Shown one piece after another: positions 1 through 12,178 of a stretch of 64,000 nucleotides of DNA (the stretch's first letter is position 1; the number at the start of each line of letters is the position of its first letter). The stretch spans positions 6,545,131 to 6,609,130 of the forward strand of contig JBAIZL010000010.1 of NCBI GenBank assembly GCA_036971475.1, written 5' to 3'. The DNA comes from Prosapia bicincta. Its lineage: Eukaryota > Arthropoda > Insecta > Hemiptera > Cercopidae. Below the pieces are notes generated by a model. The model searched no databases. It saw only the letters and a program-made list of their open reading frames with translations, and was not told where the DNA came from. The translations under genes were made by a program, and so were the position numbers.

Positions 1-1004
1 TCGTAATAGTTAGAAAAGAACGAAGAACACAGAAGAGTTCGGACTTACACCATTATGAATATACGTATAACGAGTATGAGTGGCTAAAACGTTTTACTGG
101 GAACTTTTAAGATTTATTATCATACAGGATTTTTCATTACTATATATAAATACATTGACTTCAAATTATGTAAATATATAAAACATTTATATATTATTAA
201 ACAAATAATGTGTATAAGTATTTAGAAAATAAGTACAATACAAGTTAGGTGAAACAAAGAGAATTTATGAAGGGATGCAAGTGAAAAGTAACCCCGACTT
301 AAATCCATATTTTTTGTAAGCTGAAATTGTACCTTTTTGGTTTTATAGCTAATGGAGTATTTCAAAAATGTGTAACAAATTATAAAGATGAAATGTACCC
401 AATCACATTATTGGTTAATATGCGACATACTACTGTCATTTACTGATTCTCGTGTCTAACCTTTTAAATAAGTCTGCTTCAATTTTTCAACCCTCATTCA
501 TGATTGTACTTCATATACAACGTTAATAGTTTAGGCTCGATACTTAGCTGCAGCGTTATTTTTTTAAACCAATGTAGAACAATAATAATGTGAATTAGGT
601 CCAGTAGAGGAATAAATCAATACAGACACATGAATATTTTACTACCAATATAAACTGTGCTAAGATCAAGTTAATATAATCACTTGTCTTGGGAACTTAG
701 TTTGAGTTTAAGCTAACTTAGAGATCCGGTTACTTCGGAAAGGTAGCTCCCAGCTATGCCGGTACCATTCTGCCCCCGGCTTGTTTGTTTTTCATTAAGT
801 CAAAATAACAGAACACAGTAAAACTTAAAGTTTCATCGGAGAAGATTTTGCGCTTTACTTTTTTATACCTACCCTGCTGAAATAAGACATTTAATTATAC
901 AACAAGGAGGAAATAAAGTGTAGATGTAATGGCTTTAAAGAAACGGGTACAAAGAGTATTTGTTACGAATAGACATATCTAACATAAAATTTACTAACTC
1001 TATT
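1..1004. other. AT-rich non-coding DNA
   Basis: No open frame or known element is visible. A short GC-richer patch at about 719-780 stands out from the AT-rich surroundings but matches nothing I recognise. The last 50 bases grade into degenerate copies of the 23-bp repeat that follows. Confidence 0.6.
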
Positions 1005-3165
1005 ACAAATGCTAACAAACAACGCTATTAACAAACAATGCTAAAATGCTATTATCAGAACTCAATAAATGGCACTATTACCACTCAATGAATGCTATTA
1101 TCAGAACTCAAGGAATGCTACTATTGACACCCAATCAAGCTATTATTAGAACCCAATGAATGCTACTAATAACACTCAATGAATGTTACTAATTACACTC
1201 AATGAATTCTACTATTAACACTCAATGAATGCTACTAATAAAACTCAATGAATGCTACTAATTACACTCAATAAATGCTACTATCAGAACATAATGAATG
1301 CTACTATTAACACTTAATGCATGCTACTAATAACTCTCAGTGAATGCTACTATCAACACTGAATGAATTCTACTATTAACACTCAATGAATTCTACTAAT
1401 AACACTCAATGAATGTTACTATCAACACTGAATGAATGCTACTATTAATATTCAATGAATGCTACTATTGACACTCAATGAATGCTACTATCAGAACTCA
1501 ATAAATGCTATTATTGACACTCAATGAATGATACTATTGACACTTATTAAATGCTACTATTAACACTCAATAAATGCTACTATGACCACTTAATGAATGC
1601 TACTATTAACACTTAATGAATTCTACTAAAACACTCAATGAGTACTACTATTGACACTCAATGAATGTTACTATCAACACTGAATGAATGCTACTATTAA
1701 CACTCAATGAATGCTACTAATAACACTCAATGAATGCTACTAATTACACTCAATAAATGCTACTATCAGAACATAATGAATGCTACTATTAACACTTAAT
1801 GCATGCTACTAATAACTCTCAGTGAATGCTACTATCAACACTGAATGAATTCTACTATTAACACTCAATGAATTCTACTAATAACACTCAATGAATGTTA
1901 CTATCAACACTGAATGAATTCTACTATTAACACTCAATGAATTCTACTAATAACACTCAATGAATGTTACTATCAACACTGAATGAATGCTACTATTAAT
2001 ATTCAATGAATGCTACTATTGACACTCAATGAATGCTACTATCAGAACTCAATAAATGCTATTATTGACACTCAATGAATGATACTATTGACACTTATTA
2101 AATGCTACTATTAACACTCAATAAATGCTACTATGACCACTTAATGAATGCTACTATTAACACTTAATGAATTCTACTAAAACACTCAATGAGTACTACT
2201 ATTGACACTCAATGAATGTTACTATCAACACTGAATGAATGCTACTATTAACACTCAATGAATGCTACTAATAACACTCAATGAATGCTACTAATGACAC
2301 TCAATGAATGCTACTATCAGAACATAATGAATGCTACTATTAACACTTAATGCATGCTACTACTAACACTCAATGAATGCTACTAATAACACTCAATGAA
2401 TGCTACTATTGACACTCAATGAATGCTACTAATAACACTCAATTAATGATACTAATAACACTCAATGAATGCTACTATTAACACTTAATGCATGCTACTA
2501 CTAACACTCAATGAATGCTACTACTAACACTCAATGAATGCTACTAATGACACTCAATGAATGCTACTATCAGAACATAATGAATGCTACTATTAACACT
2601 TAATGCATGCTACTACTAACACTCAATGAATGCTACTAATAACACTCAATGAATGCTACTATTGACACTCAATGAATGCTACTAATAACACTCAATTAAT
2701 GATACTAATAACACTCAATGAATGCTACTATTAACACTCATTGAATGCTACTAATAACACTCAATGAATGCTACTAATTACACTCAATGAATGCTACTAT
2801 CAGAACATAATGAATGCTACTATTAACACTTATTGCATGCTACTATTAACACTCAATGAATGCTACTAATTACACTCAATGAATGCTACTATCAGAACAT
2901 AATGAATGCTACTATTAACACTTATTGCATGCTACTATTAACACACAATGAATGCTACTAATTACACTCAATGAATGCTACTATCAGAACATAATGAATG
3001 CTACTATTAACACTTATTGCATGCTACTATTAACACTCAGTGAATGCTACTATTGACACTTAATGAATGCTACTATTAACACTTAATGAATGCTACTAAT
3101 AACACTCAATGAATGCTAATGAATGCTACTATCAGAACGCAATGAATGCTACTAATAACACATTT
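1005..3165 (+). repeat. 23-bp minisatellite array (about 90 units)
   Basis: Tandem units of 23 bp built around AATGAATGCTACTATTAACA followed by CTC. Common variants are ACTAATAAC, ACTATTGAC, ACTATCAAC and ACTATCAGAAC. Some units are 22 bp, for example the one with TTCTACTAAAACACTC. The left edge (1005-1070) is degenerate. The array has higher-order structure. A block starting near 1261 recurs near 1744, a shift of 482 bp or 21 units. A three-unit (69-bp) duplication at 1914-1982 stretches the shift to about 551 bp. A different 11-unit block (253 bp) recurs from 2318 to 2571. The array ends just before a (TA)n tract. Confidence 0.95.
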
Positions 3166-3180
3166 GAACTAGAGTGGATG

Positions 3181-3184
<4 letters not shown>

Positions 3185-3242
<58 letters not shown>
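3185..3242. repeat. (TA)n microsatellite
   Basis: About 29 uninterrupted TA dinucleotides directly after the 23-bp array. Confidence 0.97.
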
Positions 3243-3246
<4 letters not shown>

Positions 3247-3557
3247 ATAGAAAGAACTAATAGAACTAATTGAAAAAAATGATTTTCAGAGATTTACAAT
3301 CATTTTAAAATAAATAAAATGTTCAAAAAGTTTGTTTTTAATGCAATCAAAGTAATAAATAATTGTATATTGTTTCGCAATTGTTATATCCTCTATTTGC
3401 AATAGCAAACGTTAAATGCTCTTGAACTGTTGTAGAGCAAACCAATTTCATCCATCACGTTCAAATAAACAAGAAAAGCATTGGAGAAATTATGATTTAA
3501 TTTTGTAATTTGATTTAGAGAAATGACATTGCGTTTCCATTAAATGTTTGATTAGGA

Positions 3558-3612
3558 TTTGACCAGGCCGCGATGACCTATTGTTAGAGCGGTCCAACCC
3601 TGAGTGACGTCA
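3558..3612 (+). repeat. tRNA-derived SINE head fragment (A-box-like)
   Basis: The string GACCTATTGTTAGAGCGG resembles a tRNA D-arm/A box, as at the 5' end of tRNA-derived SINEs. The expected B box (GGTTCGAnTCC) is missing downstream; the sequence runs into GAGTGACGTC and then unrelated AT-rich DNA. This is probably a truncated SINE and not a tRNA gene. The call rests on one motif. Confidence 0.3.
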
Positions 3613-4789
3613 AATAGGAATTAATTTACTGTTGGAAATAGAAAAGTATTTGTAATAAATATATTTCCATAGTTCGTAAGACATGAATTAAAATTTCCAT
3701 TTAATGTTGGAAATCTTTTATATATTTTCCTGTAGGATGAAATTGTAATTCTTTTTTAACTGGACTTTGAATAACTAAACAATTTGTCAATTATTACCAC
3801 TATAAACATAAATATTTATTGTATAGAATATATTGTAAATTAAATTACACGCGCAAGCACAAACACACGCACACTCAAACATACTCAAGTAAAGTGTCTT
3901 CCAAATGAAGTGTTTTCTCAAAATATAATTAGTGTACAAATATATGACAGTAAATCATCGATGCAATAAAGTTTTGACGTAATATTCAGATATTACTTGG
4001 CGTTAATTGGTTACGTTGGTTTAATTCGTGTTTCTGGAACTATTGTAGTGCCTTTAGGTTTAGACCCACTATAGCTTACTCTTCCCCCTAAGTACTGAAG
4101 GATTCTTATCTTTATATCTTTAATGAGAATAACATTTATAAAATAATAAAAATCCTAATAACATTATAATTACAAAGACGTAATACAACTTTAATGTGTT
4201 AATGTGCGCCTGAGTATGAGAGCGATAGATTCTTCGGTCTATTTTATTCTAATTGTTATTGTTATTGCTGTTACTCTGTTTCTGAATTACCAAAAATATT
4301 AAATTATTAATTTTCGTTCCGTGTTTTCAGAAATTCGTTTTTGTACTCAGTGATAAGATACACAGAAAATAATTTTCGTAGAGAAAATATTCATTTTACC
4401 GCTTTTTTTATTCAGTTAAATACAAACAAGAAGGCCTAATAGACAAAACTAAAGTAATATAGAGTCAAAACGTACGTAGGGATGTCAACAAGAAATTTGT
4501 TCTCAAAATTATAATTCCCTTATAATTAATTTAAGTATTATATGTTCGCTAATGCAGTCAGCATTAATGGTTGCAATTGAACTGAGTTAGTGAAAAATAT
4601 GCCTAAAGGTTGTGTTACCGTTTCATTCATACAGATTTTTTCCTGTGGAGGTTAGAATGTATTTGGTTCGAGTATCCTGGCAGACCTGATGTGTGGTACA
4701 CTCACTACAGCTACGGGGCTGTAGTTCTTAAGTTATAATTTACGCGCCTGTGCTATATGGATATTATTGTTGGGAGAGTTTTATTATTC

Positions 4790-4824
4790 CTGATGATGAC
4801 AACTTGTTTGGAGAAACATTTTCG
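4790..4824 (+). other. Hammerhead-like hairpin motif, degenerate
   Basis: CTGATGATGACAAC begins the motif. GAAAC follows 20 bases later, and TTTCGATCACAATAAACG comes just after. It shares the CTGATGAT start with better copies at 56457 and 36266, but its stem is poorly paired, so it is likely a decayed member of that family. Confidence 0.35.
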
Positions 4825-6058
4825 ATCACAATAAACGTTTTCATAAGCCCCAATAAATCTAAACAATTTTACGGAGCTAAACTAGTGACACTCAATCTGT
4901 GAGTCGCCGTCGCTATACGACTAAACAAAGGGTAGAAATATATCGCGCAAAAATTAGGAAAAATATTAATAAAAGTGTAATTTAGTTTACTGAAAAAATA
5001 AAAATATATTCACCCATAAAAACTTAAAAAATATGCTTTTACAGGTGTATTTTTTCCACTCATAAGTACACTCATAAATAGAACAGCACCAGTATTGCAC
5101 AACGTTATTCATAATTAATAAAGCTTTATTAAATTAAAGCAAGCATAATAATTAGAAACAATATCATGGAACAAATATTGTATGAGTGGGAGTGATGAGA
5201 ATAAATTATGAGCGAAAATTGGATGAGAAAAACCCTACACTGCGGTTATTCTTGTCGTAGCAAAACAATTAAATTATCAAACCCTCTGGGCAAACATTAG
5301 GGCTTAATCAGTTGTTTTTAATGCCGTAACACAAGCAATCAACGCATCTAATCAGCGGTTCACTAATGAATTAATTTAGCAAAATATAGTGACAACCTAG
5401 TTCATTTTCACTATATTTGCCTTAATCAAAGTAATTATTGAAAATGTTTATGCTTTAGTCTTTCATTTTATGAAGCCTTGTATGAAGCCTTGATTTCGCG
5501 TCACCTATAGGAAAGCTCTTTAGGGTTTTCTTTGAGGGAAGTGATGTAATTTTTATTGTTTTAATTTTTCGATCCGAGTTGGCGAATTCAATATTCAAAA
5601 AACGACAAAAATTTGAACGCGCGGATAAGAAGGACGTATTTATATAGAATAAAGAAAATAAAAGGAGAAAGAAAAGACTTTCTCATCCCAAAGGAATTGT
5701 ACTGGGAATGGAATTCCGTAACGCTGAAAAGTAAATTTTACCATTTTTGTATTCGAACCACCTGGATACAGTTTTATCCCTCCGGAGGCTCGCATTTGTC
5801 TGTGAATAATATTCCAAAACAAAAACTAAAATTTAATATTAATTAATTCAGTTTCTTTCTCACAATGAGTCTTTTTAATGGGTAATTTGAGCTTGGAATG
5901 TGAGATCGATATTGTATTGATTGTAAGGTAGAAGAAACTTTAGGCATTCTCATAACAAAACGTTTATTCGCAGTTTATACACGTATCGAAAAAAATGTTG
6001 TCTTCATCAGTGTATATCACAAAATTAAAGTTGCAGCTGTTAAATTGTAGTGGTGTAA

Positions 6059-6090
6059 CTGATGAGGTAATAAACCATCGAAACGCGTAT
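6059..6090 (+). other. Hammerhead-like hairpin motif
   Basis: The sequence reads CTGATGA, then GGT-AATAA-ACC, then AT and CGAAACGCGT. The CTGATGA and GAAA boxes of a hammerhead core are present with a 3-bp central stem (GGT/ACC). Helix III, helix I and a cleavage site were not identified. It shares the CGAAACGCG ending with copies at 34953, 38214, 41862 and 56457. Confidence 0.45.
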
Positions 6091-6469
6091 GACAATAATG
6101 TATCTTGCTTTGTATGTCCGTGAAGAGTTATGTATTTATTTATTACAAAGAAACTAACCATTAGTGAGTAAGTATGACAGTCACTGATAAAGGCAACATA
6201 ATGACGGTATTACAATAGTAATAGTTACAAAGAATAGTACTATTACAAAGTAATAGTTATTAGGTTATATTGGTAGTGTGGGGTAACACATATTTTATTT
6301 TTCGATACATATTATACATAATTAAAATAAATATACACATATTTTTACAATAACTTTTAATAATATATTTTATTAACGACCGCGGGACAAGTGAAACCTG
6401 AACAAGTAATATAAAAAGAACAAGCAAATTCCTACTGAAGTTAACAAAGAAAATGTTAATTTTAGTTAC

Positions 6470-6680
6470 CCTAGAGCACTATTTATGATATTGTGTGGTA
6501 ACCATGGCAACAGTTTGAGGTTGTACAGTGGAGGTTTCGACTACAACCAGAGGGGAGGAAAATCACATACATCTTAGAGAAATATATTTCTAGATATTGG
6601 AAAGTTGGCACAGAGCCAAGGCGAACTAGATTTTGAACATGAAGATTCTCAGTTCGAATCCGGCTGGACCTCACAAATTT
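6470..6680 (+). repeat. SINE-like repeat, copy 1 (inverted partner at 7850)
   Basis: Aligns in inverted orientation with 7850-8018. Shared blocks include ATTTATGATATTGTGTGGTA, then ACCATGGCAACA, GGAAAGTT and ACATGAAGATTCTCAG leading into TTCGAATCC. The last part (AGTTCGAATCC) fits a pol III B box, which suggests a tRNA-derived SINE, but no convincing A box is seen. It contains a 63-codon antisense open frame that I regard as chance. It lies directly before a copy of the dispersed family at 6690. Confidence 0.7.
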
Positions 6681-6689
6681 TATATAATT

Positions 6690-6806
6690 TAATTATTGAA
6701 AAACTGTATTAACATCAACTGTCATCCACATTATGCTAAAAAAGTGTATTTTAACTTGATTGAATGAATAAAATAATATTTTATTAACGATTGAAAATTT
6801 GTACAA
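6690..6806 (+). repeat. Dispersed repeat family M, copy 4 (partial)
   Basis: Matches the microsatellite-proximal end of the copies at 35708 (+), 47490 (-) and 51602 (-). The shared core is TTGAATGAATAAAATA, then TTTTATTAACGATTGAAA. Here the end runs into a short ACAAGATATATGTATC instead of a long (TA)n tract. Only about 115 bp of the element is present. Confidence 0.65.
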
Positions 6807-7849
6807 GATATATGTATCAGGAGTTTGTGAGCTAGTAGAAGGGATCTAAAAAAGTACTCTAAAAATAATTTTAACAAATTCGTAACTGTAATTAAATTTA
6901 AATTTCAAATTAAAGAGATAAATAGTCAAGTGTCTGTATCTAAACACTACAAATAAACTTTTCTTAAACTAAAAGATTTCTTTTCATATACCGCATGCGG
7001 TTGGATGCGTATCTTGACTCCATTAGAGAGTGGGTATACTCCAAGTACAGTAGGCCACCCATCATTATTTTGTCCAATTACCAGGATCAAGGCATAATTG
7101 TGAAACGGATTTAATTGCTTTTAACACACGTTTTCTTTGGGGACGTCGATTTAACTATATTCTCACTTAAACCTCTACTATTGTTTGAAATGAATAAAGT
7201 TGCCAAAACAAGTGTATTTTATGAATACTCTAGTAACATAGAATTGTACACCAAACCTGAATAATGTATAATTGATCTTTCGTTTGTTAGCATATTCATT
7301 CTTTACTCCGAATGTAATCATGTATGCCTGGAAGGTCAAATCAAATTTTAGACAAAAGAAGATCCCGTGGGAAATAAAATTAATCGTTGCCTGGAAAATA
7401 GAAGGCGGAAAGAGAAACCAGCGGATAGGCGAGTTGTATTTCTATTGTAGAATATCATAAAACACTGATCTCTAAAGATAGCTTTTGAACCAATGTCACA
7501 TATTATCTATTAATTAAAATCTAAATCTCTTTACACAAATTATTATAAACAGTTAAAATTACGAGAAAATAAAATTCTTATGATAAAATTATAAAAATTA
7601 AAGCAACTTGTTTGCTTTATTTTACATATTTTCAATTGAAACGAATAACTTTGAATTATTGTCACTGATTGGAACTGTTTTAAAATTTCTTCTCACACTC
7701 TCCTGATACATCTTAGTCAAAGTTTCAATCGGTAATAATATACGTGTTTATTAATCTAATCAAGTTCTGACACATTTTTTTAAAAACCTATAAAGGATGA
7801 AAATTGATGTTAACACACGTTTTTTTAAAAAGTGTTATTTTGGTGGTGT
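6807..7849. other. AT-rich intergenic DNA
   Basis: No element or gene recognised. The 62-codon frame at 7272-7460 has no similarity I know and no supporting context. Confidence 0.55.
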
Positions 7850-8018
7850 TTAGGTCGGATTCGAACTGAATCTTCATGTTAAAAATCTAGAGTTTTGTTG
7901 ACACTGATGTAACTTTCCATAGCTAGAAATGAAATTGATATGAACTTAAACCACCATCGTATAGCCTAAAATTGTTGTCATGGTTACCATACAATATCAT
8001 AAATATTGCTCTAAGGTA
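7850..8018 (-). repeat. SINE-like repeat, copy 2 (inverted relative to 6470)
   Basis: Read on the minus strand this gives AGAGCAATATTTATGATATT, the same centre and the same AAGATTCAGTTCGAATCCG end as copy 1. The internal part has diverged by substitutions and small indels. The two copies are about 1.2 kb apart and could pair as an inverted repeat. Confidence 0.7.
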
Positions 8019-9982
8019 AAATATGCTCGAAAAGAATATAATAAACAAACAATCTGGATTCTCGTTTTCTAGTAATAAATGAAAATATTAGTCCAACATC
8101 ATACATAGAATGGAAAATGGAAAATAGCAAGGAAATTTGCTTTCATTTTTGCCACTTAATATGGTTATTCTGAAATATGTATATACATTTTTATATTAAT
8201 TGTAATTATAAAATTATAAAAAACTAAAATAAAAATTTTCATTGGTAATTTGAGTAGGAATTGTCTTACACTTTATTTTATATTACTTGTTTTTCTTACG
8301 TGTACTAATACAATGGTTTGTATTAAAAAAACTCCCTTTGCCTTGATACAAAAAACATACTTTTTTATATTCCTGAGAGTCTCTCGTAACATCTGAGTTC
8401 TTAATGAAAACCTTCAACTAAGACAAAAATGTAAGTTTTTTCTCGCCTTGAAAGAATCGTCTCATAGGTCAGCTTCCTTCTGGATTTTAATGTTTTACTA
8501 AATCGTATTCAACCAATCAATTCTCCTCCATTAGATAAAGTGTTCATATAAAATTTCCTCATTTACATTTTTATAGGTTCCTCTGAGTATAATGCTAGAG
8601 ATGTTACATCTGATGATGATATAGATAATACCGAAACGTCTATAGTGCTTTTTTGGCAAACTGTTTTTCCTAATAATAATTTTAGTTTACAAAATATTGA
8701 AAAGATTGACGAAATAAGATTTCAATACAATCCTAATACTTATCATGTTGTAATTTCTTTGATTTCCTTCTTTGTGTAAAATCGAAATTAGCACATGACG
8801 ATAACAAACACGCTAAAATAACCTCACGTTGTTTTGTAACATTAAGTCGTAATATACAATTAGAAAATATAATAAAAGTTTTAAAAGTCTTGTAAAAATA
8901 TCCAACTACAAATTAAAATGAAAAAAAAATCACAGGCAGGGCAAGTGTTTCTTTTCAGCTTTGATAATCTACCAAGCTTTTATATTTGTGTCATATGAAG
9001 TGTGGTTACACGTCCCGAGTTAAGGCCGTATTAAAATGAGACAATTTGATTTACTGTATACTTGTACATTTACATCGTAAGTTTAGTTTATACGAGAAGA
9101 CTGACTTTCCTTTTTATTAAACACAATATTTTTATTATTCATTTTGAAGTTTGATTTTTAATGCAAATTTATTAATATTTTCGGTAGAACAAAAGCAAAA
9201 TTTTATGTTTATTGATATATATTTTCAAAAAAAACCTAAACATTGCATTCAATTAAACATAAAAGCACATTACATGATACATATACATTCTGCAGCTGAT
9301 AAAGTCGACTCTGTGCAGTGACTAAGGACGAGAAACAAAACATAGTGACGTCAATAGCCAGTTAGAAAGCGTGTAGTTGAAAGGGTATAGTGGTGCATGT
9401 TATGTCGTTATTGTAGTAACATAATATAGTGACAGGCGACATCCCAACTCTTAGTTACAGCGTTAGACAATATGAAGTATAGACACTGTCTAGATTTCTA
9501 AGAAAGGAATACTATGTAGGGATATTCGCAGTTGTCCAGGGTATATTTTGCCGTTTTAGAATCTAGAAGCCTTGAATTTATAATCCAAAGCTATATGTGT
9601 TCTTGTCTTATACCTTACGAAACCCTTGAGGCATAGCGATGGTTAGTTTGGGCATCATGGGAACGAAATATTTGTGTTGAATTGTTTGTGTAACGTGAAT
9701 GTGTTATGTAATGATAAATTGCCTGATTCTCATTAGGCCTAAATTAATACGTACTTTAAATTTATAAAATAATGGAAGGTTGATGAAATTCGAGAAACCG
9801 TAAAAAGAAAGCAAATCATCTAATGTATTAAATTTGTAAACATGTATTATGAAAAGTCTTGGCTATATAGGCAATAACGTTGATTAGTTTGAGAATCAAT
9901 GCAAATATTTATTTGTGCAAGAGTAGTTTGAGTAACCAGCCTGAATGTTTTGTGGATGTAGCAATGCAAAGTACCCGATCTG
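8019..9982. other. AT-rich intergenic DNA
   Basis: No gene recognised. It contains the hammerhead-like motif at 8610. From about 9285 to 9460 base composition is closer to even, with TGACGTCAATAGCC-type strings, but there is no open frame or known element. Confidence 0.5.
8610..8641 (+). other. Hammerhead-like hairpin motif
   Basis: CTGATGA-T-GATAT-AGATA-ATACC-GAAACGTC. The central stem GATAT/ATACC pairs at four of five positions. It shows the same layout as copies at 56457 and 36266: CTGATGA, one extra base, stem-loop, GAAA. Confidence 0.45.
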
Positions 9983-10076
9983 TGGTAGCCTTAAAACTGA
10001 AGTTTAAAACTGTGACGTTAGATTGCCTATGCGGCGCCGTATTTCGTCGGTTCGAATCCGCAGTGTATATACCTCG
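9983..10076 (+). repeat. tRNA-like SINE fragment, copy 1 (partner at 15845)
   Basis: Shares about 85 bp with 15845-15940 in the same orientation: ACTGTGACGTTAGATTGCCT, then GGCGCCGTATTTCGT. It ends in GGTTCGAATCCGCAGTG, a good pol III B box with a CGG/CCG clamp. No acceptor stem or anticodon arm can be drawn, so it is called a SINE fragment and not a tRNA gene. Confidence 0.6.
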
Positions 10077-10689
10077 TATACATGTTCGGTCACGGTCGTA
10101 TTAGTGTCGTAAATAGAACAATATACATAAAATTGTAATGCATACCAAGACATGCATAAAAAGAAATTATAAAGAAGCATGTAATAAAGAAACACATACA
10201 CACACAAACACACATATTTTTTTTCCTGGCGAAAAACCAACTGTGGTTATCATCGCCAATCAAAATATAAAACAAAACACAATATTTTAAATAAAACAAA
10301 ATAACAAAATCAATTTTAAATTAAACAAAAATTTCATAAAAACGAAATTTCTAAAAAGTAGCGATACATAAAACAATTATATAATCATAAATATATATCA
10401 ATTTTAAAAAAAACTTAACAATAAATAACCAAAAATCCACAATACATCAATACAGTAAAAAATATGAACTATAAATAACAAAATAACAACAACGAACAAT
10501 ATAACAGTGAATTAATAATAACGATATTTAAAACAACAATATTCAATAATTTAACAATAAATAAATCTTAATAGCACAATAACAAGAATATAAAATATAC
10601 TAAATTTAAATAAATAAAAAATATACGCAGACAATAATTAAAAGAATTATAAGTATATCTATAAAAAAATTGTATTTTAAATATTAAAT
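10077..10689. other. A-rich low-complexity DNA beside the retrotransposon 3' end
   Basis: The plus strand is strongly A-rich, with AAATAACAAAATAACAA-type runs from about 10260 to 10690 and a short (CA)n near 10190. No genes. The retrotransposon on the minus strand ends into this region, so part of it could be its 3' tail, but no clear poly(A) boundary or target-site duplication can be fixed by eye. Confidence 0.55.
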
Positions 10690-10709
10690 TTTAAAAAATA
10701 TGTTCAAGT

Positions 10710-11039
10710 GGTGTAAGAAAGCGATGACTTGGTCAATGGCGGAGGCACGATTCTTAACACCACTTTCAAACTCCCTTTTAAATTAAAAATGGCACGAATA
10801 TTATTTACACGAACGCGATCTACCAGAATATGTTTTATAGTGAAGACGTCACCACAGTACTGACATATTGGTGGATCTTCACGACATCAAATATCCATTG
10901 GTTGCAAAAGAGTGGATAACGCGAAGGCGTGTAGCAACCACTTCCTCCCTACGTTTTGAACGAATTGAAGACCTCATGGACGGATGGTATCTTTAATTTC
11001 CCTCGGCTTATTCTGAATCACGGTATGTCATTCGTCATT
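10710..11039 (-). pseudogene. Retrotransposon ORF2, C-terminal tail
   Basis: In changing frames the minus strand gives RYHPSMRSSIRSKRREEVVA, TRLRVIHSFATNGYL and then GDVFTIKHILVDR. This is the C-terminal segment with a Cys-His finger (CxYCG...HxLxxC) of I/Jockey ORF2 proteins. The last Cys reads Arg. A short 3' end follows near 10690. Confidence 0.7.
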
Positions 11040-11663
11040 CTAAGCAGCGAGCAATAAATGTTTTGCAAAACACACATAAATAGATGCCATAACTCGTTGA
11101 GTAATGGGCACCAAACTTGTAGCATTCTTCGCCGCTTCATCCGCTTTTGTGTTTCCGAGTATTCCACAGTGTCCAGGAACCCAACAGAACGTTACCCCCA
11201 TACCCCTCAATTGAAGCCTGTGTACAGCACACAAAATGTCCCCAACTAGAGGGTTGACAGAGAAAACATCCTGAAGAGCCTGAAGAGGACTTTTAGAATA
11301 CGAACACAAAAGATAATGAGAAGATCGAGATTGAATGACGGTTAGCGCTTTGAAAATGGCAAATAGTTCTGCCTTGAAAACACTGCAAGCCGAGGGCAAC
11401 CCGTACGTGTAACTACATCCCGAAGCATAAAACGCACACCCAATGCCATTGTCCAGTTTAGATCCATCGGTGGAAATAATTTCACTCTGTTGATGAGATT
11501 CATAAATAAATAAAAATTCCTGGTGGTAGACCACATCAGGAGTATTATGGTTTATATAACTGGACAATGAGAAATCGAAGTGTGGTGCTTTTATTATCCA
11601 TGGAGGTATATAGCACATTGTTCGTTCAAACACTGTAGGTAGTTGCAACCCAAGGTTATCCAT
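11040..11663 (-). pseudogene. Retrotransposon ORF2, RNase H domain
   Basis: 207 codons. Catalytic positions visible: Asp66 in STDGSK, Glu99 in FKAELFAI, His165 in WVPGHCGI and Asp175 in TKADEAAK. The third acidic residue, expected as SDS in the fourth block, reads Ser-Tyr-Ser (Tyr122), so the domain is probably inactive. RNase H removes RNA from the RNA-DNA hybrid in this family. Confidence 0.92.
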
Positions 11664-11745
11664 TATTCGTAATTTTCGTATGCCGAATGGAGCGGTCGAA
11701 CGTCGCTATCGTAATCGTAATCTTCATTATGCCTGTTGGTAAAGG

Positions 11746-12178
11746 TTATTTTGAATGCCTGGTGATCTGGTTTGCTACGAAGACCAGAAATGTAAGATAT
11801 TTGTAGCATCTGACGTCATCTCGAAATGGCAGGTTTCCCAGCCTCGACAAGAAGACTAGGGAGTGGGCTGGTTCTAAACACACCAGTAGCAAGTCTAAGT
11901 CCAGATAGGTGAACAGCATCGAGAGTTTTAAGAACTGTAAGTCGTGCGGATGAATAGGCTTGACAGCCGTAACCAATGCGCGATCTGACGAAGCATACTA
12001 ACCGAAGCATACTAGTTCTGTCTGCTCCCCAATTCGTACCACTAAGGACTCTTAACATATCAAATTTCTTACTGCGTCTTATTTTCAAATCATGAACATG
12101 AGGAATCCATGAGTCTTTTATCAAATAAAAGACCCAAAAATCGAACACTATCCGTGGTTTGAAGCTGAATCCCATCAA
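11746..12178 (-). pseudogene. Retrotransposon ORF2, RT thumb and connector
   Basis: In the frame of 12178-11816, SWIPHVHDLKIRRSKKFDML followed by LSGTNWGADRTSMLRL, IGYGCQAYSS and LDAVHLSGLRLATGVFRTSP is the conserved thumb and connector of Jockey-group ORF2. It is the direct continuation of the RT frame after a shift. The next piece (RRDDVRCYKYL-like) is in a third frame near 11830-11770. Confidence 0.88.

Larger units (their letters stand above)
3243..6469. other. AT-rich intergenic DNA
   Basis: No gene is recognised. The 77-codon open frame at 5613-5846 and those antisense to it show no domain and look like chance. The stretch holds a tRNA-like SINE head (3558-3612) and two hammerhead-like hairpins (4790 and 6059), listed separately. 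A GGTTCGAGTATCC string at about 4660 resembles a pol III B box but has no partner A box. Confidence 0.55.

Noticed and set aside
1005..3165. Regularly repeated short sequences as a CRISPR array
   Set aside because: Units are contiguous without unique spacers and the DNA is eukaryotic. The same applies to the other tandem arrays.
9983..10076. Possible tRNA gene from the GGTTCGAATCC string
   Set aside because: Only the T-arm part is present. No acceptor stem, D arm or anticodon arm can be formed, and a second decayed copy exists, so a SINE fragment is more likely.
10190..10260. Another hammerhead-like hairpin (minus strand GATGATAACCACAGTTGGTT)
   Set aside because: The stem AACCA/TGGTT is there, but neither the CTGATGA box nor GAAA is intact, so it was not counted in the family.
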